The position numbers and the translations under genes were made by a program. A stretch of 42,940 nucleotides of DNA from UBA1738 sp045655325 (lineage in GTDB: Bacteria > Bacillota > Clostridia > UBA1381): assembly GCA_045655325.1 (NCBI GenBank), contig JAZOOY010000001.1, positions 1 to 42,940 of the forward strand, read 5' to 3'. The notes beneath the pieces were generated by a model. That model was not told the DNA's origin. It was given only the letters and a program-made list of their open reading frames with translations, and made no database searches. Each line of letters begins with the position of its first letter. Within the stretch, counting starts at the first letter, position 1. Positions 1-7,428 of this stretch are shown here, one piece after another.

Positions 1-133
1 TTTCATATACAAGGTGGTGAAGACCTGCTGAAGATGTAGATCCGATATACATACCCGGACGCTTTCTTACCGCTTCCAATCCTTCTAAGACCTGTATTTG
101 GTTCTCGTCATATCTTGTTTCAACTTTTTCCAT
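1..133 (-). CDS. gyrB: DNA gyrase subunit B, 5' end only
   Basis: This is the first 44 codons of the ATPase subunit of DNA gyrase, which introduces negative supercoils into DNA. The visible N-terminus contains the GyrB signature QVLEGLEAVRKRPGMYIGST followed by GLHHLVYE. The second part starts the conserved GHKL ATPase fold. The gene runs off the left edge, so the rest of the ATPase, transducer and Toprim domains cannot be seen. It is the last visible gene of a minus-strand run recJ-rel-yaaA-recF-remB-gyrB and starts 12 bases after the remB stop codon. The order recF-remB-gyrB is the same as in Bacillus subtilis (recF-yaaB-gyrB). Confidence 0.95.
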   Translation of the reverse strand, partial: MEKVETRYDENQIQVLEGLEAVRKRPGMYIGSTSSAGLHHLVYE

Positions 134-145
134 TACTCATAACTC

Positions 146-412
146 CTAATTTAAATAATTATCGGTTTTCGCTCTTCCATAAAGTGTTCGTGATGCCAAC
201 GAGGATATATATACACAGGTTTTTCCGCCTGATTCGGTTACAATAAATGATTTTGGCAGGTCCTCTGCCACGTCAATAACGATGCCGTCTTTCTGCGCTT
301 TTTGGAGAAAGTTTCGGGTCTGGTATGATACCGTTGTGTTATCCATATCAAATATCCCGATAACCGTGCTCATATCCACAACAACATCGTTTCCCAAATG
401 AAGATACATCAT
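146..412 (-). CDS. remB: RemB-family (DUF370) regulator
   Basis: This 88-residue protein opens with a YLHLGNDVVV motif and an IGIFD motif typical of RemB/YaaB, a small DUF370 protein. In B. subtilis, RemA and RemB are regulators of extracellular matrix genes and RemA is a DNA-binding protein. The gene sits exactly where yaaB sits in Bacillus, between recF and gyrB. Its ATG overlaps the recF stop codon (ATGA arrangement), so translation is probably coupled. A second in-frame ATG follows at once (409) and could equally be the start. Identity rests on the N-terminal motif, length and position. Whether it controls matrix or biofilm genes in this organism is inference from the family. Confidence 0.85.
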   Translation of the reverse strand: MMYLHLGNDVVVDMSTVIGIFDMDNTTVSYQTRNFLQKAQKDGIVIDVAEDLPKSFIVTESGGKTCVYISSLASRTLYGRAKTDNYLN

Positions 413-1503
413 AGCTTTTTATCCTTTATAATTTTTCCTGCTTCCACCCTGAAAAACTCGGTTCCTTCCGGTGTTTCGTCTTCTGCATCGGTACAGGTTA
501 TGATAACCTGCTTACCGCGTATTTTCTCGGTTAAAAACTGTCTTCTTGAAATATCAAGCTCGCTCATTATGTCGTCAAGTAGCAGTACAGGGTACTCGCC
601 ACGCACTTCGTTTATGTGCTCCATCTGTGCCATTTTAAGGCTTAGTACCGCCGTTCTTTGCTGACCCTGTGAGCCATAGGTTTTTGCCTCTCGGTCATTT
701 ATGAAAATCTTTAAATCATCTCTTTGGATGCCGTAAAGACTTGAACCGTTTTCAATTTCACGGGCCATTCCCTGGTTTAATTTTAAAAGAAAATTCTCCT
801 TGTTTATCTCGTCGCACTCAACGCTTCTTATATACTGCAAAGAGAAGGCTTCTCCGCTGATGTTCTTGTGAATTTCTGTTGCAAACTTTGAGATTTCATC
901 AACAAAATCACGTCTCATCTCCATAATCTTACTGCCGTCTTCTGCAATCTGCTCGTTCCAGACAGCCAGCATATCGTCTTCTGTCTTACCCTGAATCCTT
1001 AGCTTTTTCAAAAGGTTGTTTTTCTGCGCCAGGTTCTTGTGATATGAAATCAGGGTTTTAAGGTACACAGGATAAAGCTGACTTATTGCTTCGTCTAAAA
1101 ACTTTCGCCTTACCTGTGGTGCACCTTTTATAATGTCAAGGTCTTCGGGTGAAAACATAACCACGTTTAAATACCGCATCAGCATTGACAGTTTTGTTAT
1201 AGGCACATTGTTGATTTTAACCCTTTTTTTGCCGTTTGCTTCAAGGTAGAATACTGCTTTTAAGTCCCTGTCCTTATCGGCAAACTCTAAAGAAAGCCTT
1301 GCAAAATCCTGACCAAAGCCCACAAGCTCGGTGTCCGACTTTGCTCTGTGACTTTTGCCGTGAGAAAACAGATAAACAGCTTCCAAAAGGTTCGTTTTTC
1401 CCTGTGCATTATTTCCGTAAATAACGTTGGTGTTTTCCGAAAAGTCTATCTTTTCCTGTTTGTAGTTACGGAAATTTGCCACGGATAAGCTTTTAACTAT
1501 CAT
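409..1503 (-). CDS. recF: DNA replication and repair protein RecF
   Basis: RecF is an SMC-like ATPase that helps RecO and RecR load RecA at single-stranded gaps. This 364-residue protein has the family's usual length. It begins with the RecF-typical NFRNY motif near residues 10-14 and has a Walker A motif GNNAQGKT at residues 30-37. Towards the C-terminus it has the ABC signature region YGSQGQQRT and a Walker B segment LLLDDIMSELD. The gene follows yaaA after two bases and overlaps remB, so it lies inside an operon. In most Firmicutes recF follows dnaA-dnaN-yaaA. Here the upstream genes are rel and recJ instead, so recF is not beside dnaN in this window. Confidence 0.97.
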   Translation of the reverse strand: MIVKSLSVANFRNYKQEKIDFSENTNVIYGNNAQGKTNLLEAVYLFSHGKSHRAKSDTELVGFGQDFARLSLEFADKDRDLKAVFYLEANGKKRVKINNVPITKLSMLMRYLNVVMFSPEDLDIIKGAPQVRRKFLDEAISQLYPVYLKTLISYHKNLAQKNNLLKKLRIQGKTEDDMLAVWNEQIAEDGSKIMEMRRDFVDEISKFATEIHKNISGEAFSLQYIRSVECDEINKENFLLKLNQGMAREIENGSSLYGIQRDDLKIFINDREAKTYGSQGQQRTAVLSLKMAQMEHINEVRGEYPVLLLDDIMSELDISRRQFLTEKIRGKQVIITCTDAEDETPEGTEFFRVEAGKIIKDKKL

Positions 1504-1505
1504 TA

Positions 1506-1736
1506 TCAGTTCACCGCTATTTCAAAAATTTCGTCTTCAAACTCCACCAAAACCGAATCTCCCGGACGAACTTTCTTGCCACGCATTGTGCAGATTTCGC
1601 CGTTTACCGATACGATTTCATCAGCTATCATTTCCTTTGCCATAGCTCCTGACTCTGCAATGTTTGTAAACTTTAAAAGCTGGTCAAGTTTGATAAATTC
1701 GGTTGTAATTTTTACTTCCTCTGTATATTTTTCCAT
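1506..1736 (-). CDS. yaaA: S4-domain RNA-binding protein YaaA
   Basis: This is a 76-residue protein made almost entirely of an S4 RNA-binding fold. The LDQLLKFTNIAESGAMAKEMI segment is followed by a VSVNGEICTMRGKKVRPGD segment; together they are the hallmark of S4 domains. It matches YaaA of B. subtilis, found immediately upstream of recF and linked to ribosome biogenesis. The start ATG is preceded by an AGAGGA ribosome binding site. It lies nine bases after the rel stop codon and two bases before recF, consistent with one operon. The exact role in this organism is not visible from the sequence. Confidence 0.9.
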   Translation of the reverse strand: MEKYTEEVKITTEFIKLDQLLKFTNIAESGAMAKEMIADEIVSVNGEICTMRGKKVRPGDSVLVEFEDEIFEIAVN

Positions 1737-1745
1737 AACATTCCT

Positions 1746-3977
1746 CTAGTTCGTTGTTCTAGTTACGCTTTCAACACCCGAAATTCCGTTTAGTCGGGTC
1801 ATAGCCTTTTCAAGTTCTTCGGTTGTTCTGATTTCAATGCCGAGAGTCATTACCGATGTTCTTTCCTTTGAGCTCTTTGCATTAACTGATACACAATTAA
1901 GTTCAAGCTCTGCTAAAACTGTTGAAATCTTCATCATCATACCCGGCACGTCTTGAGCTTCAACACGAAGCGTTGCAATATATGAGTTGCCGGCAGTTTC
2001 TGCCCATTGTACTTTGATGAATCTGAACTTGTCTTCTGACGGTAAAACGTCTTCCTGTATGTTCGGGCAATCGGCTCTGTGTACCGAAACGCCACGGCCT
2101 TTTGTGATAAATCCTACAATCTTATCGCCAGGTACAGGGCTACAACACTTTGAAAGCCTTACAAGGCAGTTATCAATACCAAGAACTTCGATACCGTTTG
2201 AGCTTGCCTTACGCTTTCTCTCGTGAGTAACAAGTCCCTGTGGTTCATTTGCCTTCTGTTCTTTCATATATTCTTCGCGAAGTCTCATAACTATTTTATG
2301 AGATGAAAGACCGCCATAGCCAACGCTTGCGTAAAGGTCTTCAAGACCTTCGTTCATATTATATTTTCTGTAAACTCCCTGTAGCCATTCATCACGGAAC
2401 AGCTTGGAGAATGGTATATTAACACGCCTTGCTTCTTTTTCAAGAAGTTCTTTTCCACGTATAATATTTTCATCACGTCGCTCTTTTTTGAGCCATTGGT
2501 TAATCTTACTTTTTGCCTGTGAAGTTTTAACAATGTTAAGCCAGTCACGGCTTGGGCCCTTCGCCTGCGGTGATGTTAAGATTTCGATAATATCACCGTT
2601 TATAAGCTTGTATGAGTTAGGCACAATCTTGCCGTTTGCTTTAGCGCCCACCATCTTGCTTCCCACTTGTGTATGAATAGCAAAAGCAAAGTCAATTGCA
2701 GTTGAGCCGTTTGGAAGAGGTATAACCTTGCCTTGAGGCGTAAATGCAAACACCTGGTCAGAAAACATATCAATCTTCAGGCTGTTCATAAACACGTCAG
2801 GGTCCATAATATCTGCTTGAGTTTCCATAAGGTTTCTTACCCACTCAAGCTCCTTATCCATGGCATCGGCTCCTGCCTTGCCTTCTTTATACTTCCAATG
2901 CGCCGCGATACCTTCCTGGGCAATCTTATGCATCTCATGGGTTCTTATCTGTATTTCAAAAGGCATACCATCAGAGCCTACAACTGTTGTATGAAGGGAC
3001 TGATACATATTCGGCTTCGGCATTGCGATATAATCCTTAAATCGCATCGGAAGCGGTGTATACATTTCGTGAACTATACCCAAAACTGCATAACATTCTG
3101 CAACCGTGTTAACAATAACACGTAGCGCAAAAAGGTCATAGATTTCGTCAATAGTCTTGTTCTGGGCATACATCTTACGGAAAATGCTGTAAGAATGCTT
3201 TTCACGGCCCGAGATTTCGCCGGTGATTCCGCTTTCAGCAATCCTTGATTTAAGCGTAGCCATAATGCCCGAAATAAAGTCTTCTCGCTCAACCTTTTTT
3301 CTTGCCACGCTTTCCAAAATTTCCTGATGCGCTATCGGGTCAAGATATTTTAGTGACAAATCTTCAAGCTCTGTCTTGATTTTGGAAATACCAAGTCGGT
3401 GAGCAAGCGGTGCATAAACATCAAGAGTTTCTTTCGCAATGGCAAGCTGTTTCTCGGTGGACATAAACCCTAGTGTTCGCATATTGTGAAGACGGTCAAT
3501 GAGCTTAATCATAATAACTCTGATGTCTTTACTCATTGCAAAGAACATTTTTCTAAGGTTCTCTACCTGTTGATCCTGATGGTCACGGTACTGAATTTTC
3601 TTAAGCTTTGTAACGCCGTCAACAATCTCGGCAACGCTGTTACCAAACAGCATAGCAACGTGTTCAAAGGTGTATGGCGTATCTTCAATAACGTCATGTA
3701 ATAGTGCTGCACATATGGCCACGTTATCCATAGAAAGTTCCGCTGCAATATATGCAATCTGAACAGGGTGGATTATATAGGCATCACCCGATTTTCTGAA
3801 CTGATTTTTGTGTGCTGCTTTTGCCATACGGTACGCCACATAAATCATATCGGTGTTTGCCTTCGGCGATGCTGCCTTAACCATATTTATAATTTTTTCA
3901 ACAATAACGTCAGTCTCGTCTGCAATCTGGGGCAATTTCTCGGAGGTATGGAAAATATTCAGTTTTTCGGTATCCAT
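1746..3977 (-). CDS. relA: Bifunctional (p)ppGpp synthetase/hydrolase Rel
   Basis: This 743-residue protein makes and degrades the stringent response alarmone (p)ppGpp. Domains in order: an HD hydrolase domain with H70 and the HDxxED motif at residues 94-99; a synthetase domain with an RFKD motif at 312-315 followed by the MYQSLHT segment; a TGS domain around 408-468; a conserved C-terminal middle region; and an ACT domain from about 665 to the end. The intact HDxxED motif and the RxKD (not ExDD) motif indicate a true bifunctional Rel rather than a synthetase-only RelA. The start has a TAGGAG ribosome binding site that overlaps the recJ stop codon region. It is placed between recJ and yaaA, so it sits in front of the recF cluster. 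The symbol rel is equally suitable. Confidence 0.96.
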   Translation of the reverse strand: MDTEKLNIFHTSEKLPQIADETDVIVEKIINMVKAASPKANTDMIYVAYRMAKAAHKNQFRKSGDAYIIHPVQIAYIAAELSMDNVAICAALLHDVIEDTPYTFEHVAMLFGNSVAEIVDGVTKLKKIQYRDHQDQQVENLRKMFFAMSKDIRVIMIKLIDRLHNMRTLGFMSTEKQLAIAKETLDVYAPLAHRLGISKIKTELEDLSLKYLDPIAHQEILESVARKKVEREDFISGIMATLKSRIAESGITGEISGREKHSYSIFRKMYAQNKTIDEIYDLFALRVIVNTVAECYAVLGIVHEMYTPLPMRFKDYIAMPKPNMYQSLHTTVVGSDGMPFEIQIRTHEMHKIAQEGIAAHWKYKEGKAGADAMDKELEWVRNLMETQADIMDPDVFMNSLKIDMFSDQVFAFTPQGKVIPLPNGSTAIDFAFAIHTQVGSKMVGAKANGKIVPNSYKLINGDIIEILTSPQAKGPSRDWLNIVKTSQAKSKINQWLKKERRDENIIRGKELLEKEARRVNIPFSKLFRDEWLQGVYRKYNMNEGLEDLYASVGYGGLSSHKIVMRLREEYMKEQKANEPQGLVTHERKRKASSNGIEVLGIDNCLVRLSKCCSPVPGDKIVGFITKGRGVSVHRADCPNIQEDVLPSEDKFRFIKVQWAETAGNSYIATLRVEAQDVPGMMMKISTVLAELELNCVSVNAKSSKERTSVMTLGIEIRTTEELEKAMTRLNGISGVESVTRTTN

Positions 3978-3987
3978 AAAATCACTC

Positions 3988-5691
3988 CTAAAATTTAATG
4001 TCCTTTAACATAAGCTGCAGATTTTCACTGCCTTGATATGTATTTATATTCATATTAAACGCAACGCTTACCATAGTGCCTGGGCAAAGCTTTTCCGAAA
4101 GCTCACCCATACCGAAGCCAACGGCGTTAAATACGTTAGTGCCGTCTGACAGGCGTAATCTTAAATGCTTTTTATCTACGCCCATAGACTGACTTGCTAT
4201 TACCTTAAGTCCCTGCATAGAGAATACAGGAAGTTCGTTTCCCTCGCCAAATGGTGCCAGGGATTCAATCATCTTTGCTGCCTGCATAGTAACGCTTGAA
4301 CCAGCCAGGTTACAATCTATCAAAAGTTTTGGAACTAAAGTCTGAACATCTATATTCTTTTTGGCAAATTCGTTTATTTTTTTAGAAAATGCCTGTATGT
4401 TTTCTTCTGCGATGCTAAGACCTGCCGCCTGTGAATGTCCGCCAAAGGCCGTTAAAAGGTCTTCGCTGTCTGATAGTGCATCAAAAAGGTTCATTTCAGG
4501 AACAGAACGTCCAGAGCCTTTGCCTTTTCCGTCTTCTACTGAAATAAGTATGCATGGGCGGTAAAACAGTTCTGCAATACGAGACGCCACAATACCGATT
4601 ACGCCGTGATTCCAGTTTTCGCCACTGATTACATACACCAGCTGGTCTTCGCCCATCTCTTCCGCCTTTTTGTACGCCTCTTCAAAGATTTTCTGCTCTA
4701 TGTCTTTGCGCTCGGAATTCAGCTCATCAAGATGCTCTGCAATCTCTTTTGCTCTTTCGTCATCTTCGCAAATCATAAGCTCAACAGATAAGGATGCATT
4801 TTCAAGCCTGCCTGCAGCATTTAGCCTTGGAGATGCAAAGAATGCAACGGAATTTGCGTCAATCGTCTTTCCGCCGGCACCTGCCATTTCCATTAGGGCA
4901 CGTATTCCCTTATTGTTTGTATTTTCAATAGAATTTATTCCCTTATCCGCAATAACTCGGTTCTCATCAACAAGCGGAACAACGTCTGCAATAGTGCCAA
5001 GAGCCACCATATCAACATGTTCCATGAACACATCTTTAGTGTTCATTCCAAGCTTTATTGCAAGGGCAAGCACAAGCTTAAATGCAACGCCAACGCCTGC
5101 AAGGCCTGAAAACGGGTATGAACTGTCCATTCTTTTCGGGTTTATAACCGCCACTGCCTTTGGAAGTTCCTCTCGGCAGGTATGGTGGTCGGTTATTATG
5201 ATATCAAGTCCTTGCGTTTTTGCAAATTCAACTTCGCCCACTGCCGTAATTCCGCAGTCAACGGTTATCATAAGTTTTGCACCGTCTCTTGCCATTTTAT
5301 TAATTGCAAGAATGTTTATTCCATAACCTTCGGAAAATCTGTCAGGGATATAATATGATACGTCTGCACCCTGTGATTTTAAAAATTTATATACTGTTGC
5401 GGTGGCAGTTATACCGTCAACGTCATAGTCACCGTAAATTACAATTTTTTCCTTTTTCTCTATGGCAGAAAGTATGCGACAAACTGCTTCTTCCATACCG
5501 TCTAACATGAAAGGATTATGTATATCTTCAAGGCTTTTTTTCATATATGAATTTACAGCCTTTGGGGTTTTTATTCCGCGATTTAATAAAATTACAGCCA
5601 ACCCGGGACTTACTCCGCTAAGTGCTGAAAACTCTTCAATTTCTTCCTTTGAAAGAGCCTTATTTTTATAATTCCAAATCTTTTCCCGCAT
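3988..5691 (-). CDS. recJ: Single-stranded-DNA 5'-3' exonuclease RecJ
   Basis: RecJ degrades single-stranded DNA 5' to 3' in recombination and mismatch or base excision repair. This protein carries the metal-binding motifs of the DHH phosphoesterase superfamily: the YGDYDVDG motif near residues 86-93, the ITVDCGIT motif, the ITDHHT motif near 166-171, and a C-terminal DHHA1 segment with FGGHSQAAG. At 567 residues it is the usual size. An in-frame ATG lies four codons upstream at 5703, but it has no ribosome binding site. The codons after it spell GGAG six bases before the ATG at 5691, so the inner ATG is preferred. A good promoter lies directly upstream, making recJ the first gene of the operon that continues into rel and recF. 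Confidence 0.96.
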   Translation of the reverse strand: MREKIWNYKNKALSKEEIEEFSALSGVSPGLAVILLNRGIKTPKAVNSYMKKSLEDIHNPFMLDGMEEAVCRILSAIEKKEKIVIYGDYDVDGITATATVYKFLKSQGADVSYYIPDRFSEGYGINILAINKMARDGAKLMITVDCGITAVGEVEFAKTQGLDIIITDHHTCREELPKAVAVINPKRMDSSYPFSGLAGVGVAFKLVLALAIKLGMNTKDVFMEHVDMVALGTIADVVPLVDENRVIADKGINSIENTNNKGIRALMEMAGAGGKTIDANSVAFFASPRLNAAGRLENASLSVELMICEDDERAKEIAEHLDELNSERKDIEQKIFEEAYKKAEEMGEDQLVYVISGENWNHGVIGIVASRIAELFYRPCILISVEDGKGKGSGRSVPEMNLFDALSDSEDLLTAFGGHSQAAGLSIAEENIQAFSKKINEFAKKNIDVQTLVPKLLIDCNLAGSSVTMQAAKMIESLAPFGEGNELPVFSMQGLKVIASQSMGVDKKHLRLRLSDGTNVFNAVGFGMGELSEKLCPGTMVSVAFNMNINTYQGSENLQLMLKDIKF

Positions 5692-5720
5692 GTTTTTCTC
5701 CATAAAATTCTTTATAGTTT

Positions 5721-5749
5721 ATTATACCATTTTTTAAAGAATTTTTCAA
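5721..5749 (-). promoter_or_regulatory. Predicted SigA promoter of the recJ operon
   Basis: On the minus strand TTGAAA (5749-5744) and a perfect TATAAT (5726-5721) are separated by exactly 17 bases. The -10 lies about 30 bases upstream of the chosen recJ start. This promoter probably drives recJ-rel-yaaA-recF-remB-gyrB, since no terminator is seen between those genes. Confidence 0.8.
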
Positions 5750-5849
5750 TAGTTTTGGCCCAGTTTTTCGCCATAAAATACACCTTTTTTGAATATTTTT
5801 TTGTGCTTTGGAAAAGATAAAAATACCGACAGGAAAGGAAGTGAAAAAA

Positions 5850-6014
5850 ATGCTAAATAACAATAACAACAAGAACAATAACTCAAACAACAATTCAAAC
5901 AACAACACAAACAAGAACAACAATAACAACACAAATAAGAACAACAATAACAACAACTCAAACAGCAACTCAAACAGCAATTCAAACAGCAACAATAACA
6001 ACAGAAATTATTAA
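5850..6014 (+). CDS. Asn-rich low-complexity miniprotein (54 aa), unknown function
   Basis: This short gene encodes 54 residues, of which 37 are asparagine, with 8 Ser, 3 Lys, 2 Thr and single Arg and Tyr. There is no hydrophobic segment, so it should be soluble and disordered. The start is set by AAAGGAA nine bases upstream of the ATG; a GTG at 5841 is in frame but too close to that site. The ORF is open further upstream to 5808 without another ribosome binding site. A strong terminator begins 17 bases after the stop. The coding DNA is built of AAC/AAT triplets with local tandem units: a 12-base unit occurs three times near 5955-5995, and a roughly 24-base unit is duplicated before it. Synonymous changes occur between copies. 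I do not recognise a family. It could be a prion-like or coat-associated disordered protein, or a fortuitous ORF on a repeat. Confidence 0.6.
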   Translation: MLNNNNNKNNNSNNNSNNNTNKNNNNNTNKNNNNNNSNSNSNSNSNSNNNNRNY

Positions 6015-6031
6015 TTTGTTCTTAAAAAAAG

Positions 6032-6067
6032 AAAACATACGCCTCAATTTTTTGAAGCGTATGTTTT
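6032..6067. terminator. Bidirectional intrinsic terminator
   Basis: An 11-base-pair stem (arms 6032-6042 and 6057-6067) is flanked by an A-run on the left and a T-run on the right. It can end transcription of the Asn-rich gene on the plus strand and of mgtE on the minus strand. The mgtE stop codon lies right beside it. Confidence 0.85.
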
Positions 6068-6068
6068 T

Positions 6069-7403
6069 TTATAGTTTTAGTATTCTTGACGCTATATCAA
6101 AGTACACAACCAATGATAATGCGTCTACGATAGTGGTAATAAACGGACTGGCCATAACTGCAGGGTCAAATCCCACCTTCTTGGCAAGAAGCGGAAGCAC
6201 GCATCCCACAAGCTTTGCCAAAAGGATGGTAAAGAACATTGTAAGACCTACAACCAAGCCTATCATAGCTGATTCTCCGTCCAGAGTTATTACCTTTACG
6301 AATGTGGCAATAGCAAGCACTAATCCGCACAAAATTGCCACGCCAAATTCTTTCCATAAAATTTTAAATATGTCTTTAAATTCAATCTCCTCAAGAGAAA
6401 GACCACGGATAACCGTTACAGAGGACTGACTTCCTGAATTACCGCCTGTACCCATTATCATCGGGATAAATGCGGTTAAAACCAAAAGTTCGCCCAAAGC
6501 ATCTTCGTAGTGGGTAATGATTTTTCCTGTGAATGTGGAAGAAATCATAAGTAGTAAAAGCCACGGAATACGCTGACGGCAAGTGTCCAAAACACCGGTT
6601 TTAAGGTACGGCTTTTCAGACGGCATAATACCTGCCATCTTTTCAATATCTTCGGTAGCCTCTTCCTGCAAGACGTCAATAGCGTCATCGACAGTTACGA
6701 TACCCACAAGACGTTCTTCAGCATCCACAACAGGGATTGCCAAAAGGTCGTATTTTGAAAGCTCAAGGGCCACTTCTTCCTTATCGTCATGGGTATGCAC
6801 ACAAATCGGATTAGTTTCCATTATGTCTGCAATAACGCATTCTTCATCTGCTAAAAGAAGGTCCTTTGCCGATACTGTACCCAAAAGGATTCTGTTTTTA
6901 TCCGTTACATAGCAAGTATAAATCGTCTCTTTATCAAGACCAGTACGGCGTATTCTTGTAAAGGCGTCCTGTACTGTCATACTTTCTTTTAGGTCCACAA
7001 ACTCGATTGTCATAACCGAGCCTGCGCTGTCTTTTGGATATTTTAATATCTCATTGATGCCTGCACGCATTTCAGGTTCTGTGTGGCGGATAATTCTCTT
7101 TACCACGTTAGCCGGCATTTCTTCAATAATGTCAACGGCGTCGTCTAGATAAAGTTCATCAAGGACTTCTTTAAGCTCTGCGTCAGAGAATCCGCGAATC
7201 AGCATTTCCTGTGTATCTGCATCAAGTTCTACAAACACTTCTGCCGCAAGTTCTTTTGGCAAAAGTCTATATAAAAGAGGCATATTCTTATCCGGCATTT
7301 CTTCGTACATATACGCAATATCCGCCGGTTCTGTTTCTGACAGGATTTCTTTTATTTCAGAATACTGTTTTTCTTCAAGAAGCTCTAAAATCTTATCTGT
7401 CAT
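6069..7403 (-). CDS. mgtE: Magnesium transporter MgtE
   Basis: MgtE is a homodimeric Mg2+ channel gated by intracellular magnesium. This 444-residue protein has the complete family architecture. An N-terminal helical superhelix domain (about 1-125) is followed by a CBS pair (about 125-265). Five membrane helices start around residue 275. The membrane part contains the conserved MGTGGNSGSQSS segment after the second helix and FDPAVMASPFITTIVDA near the end, which line the ion pore. The start is preceded by AGGAGG. It lies 25 bases after the class A PBP gene, so the two are probably cotranscribed. That gap is too short for an M-box riboswitch, so control by Mg2+ is more likely through the CBS gate than through an RNA leader. 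Confidence 0.96.
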   Translation of the reverse strand: MTDKILELLEEKQYSEIKEILSETEPADIAYMYEEMPDKNMPLLYRLLPKELAAEVFVELDADTQEMLIRGFSDAELKEVLDELYLDDAVDIIEEMPANVVKRIIRHTEPEMRAGINEILKYPKDSAGSVMTIEFVDLKESMTVQDAFTRIRRTGLDKETIYTCYVTDKNRILLGTVSAKDLLLADEECVIADIMETNPICVHTHDDKEEVALELSKYDLLAIPVVDAEERLVGIVTVDDAIDVLQEEATEDIEKMAGIMPSEKPYLKTGVLDTCRQRIPWLLLLMISSTFTGKIITHYEDALGELLVLTAFIPMIMGTGGNSGSQSSVTVIRGLSLEEIEFKDIFKILWKEFGVAILCGLVLAIATFVKVITLDGESAMIGLVVGLTMFFTILLAKLVGCVLPLLAKKVGFDPAVMASPFITTIVDALSLVVYFDIASRILKL

Positions 7404-7428
7404 CTATTCTGCCTCCTTTCTTTGTGTT

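Noticed and set aside
4670..5326. A 218-codon open frame on the plus strand antisense to recJ
   Set aside because: It lies fully inside recJ, has no ribosome binding site and shows no domain pattern. recJ has all its motifs on the other strand.
5860..6000. Possible CRISPR-like repeat array
   Set aside because: The repeats are triplet and 12- to 24-base units without spacers and they encode protein. No cas gene is nearby.
5666..6001. Leu/Phe-rich minus-strand frame opposite the Asn-rich gene
   Set aside because: It is the mirror image of AAC/AAT repeats and overlaps the recJ promoter. It has no ribosome binding site.
7404..7428. Possible M-box (magnesium) riboswitch before mgtE
   Set aside because: Only 25 bases separate mgtE from the PBP gene, far too short for the aptamer, and no matching structure is seen at the end of the PBP gene.
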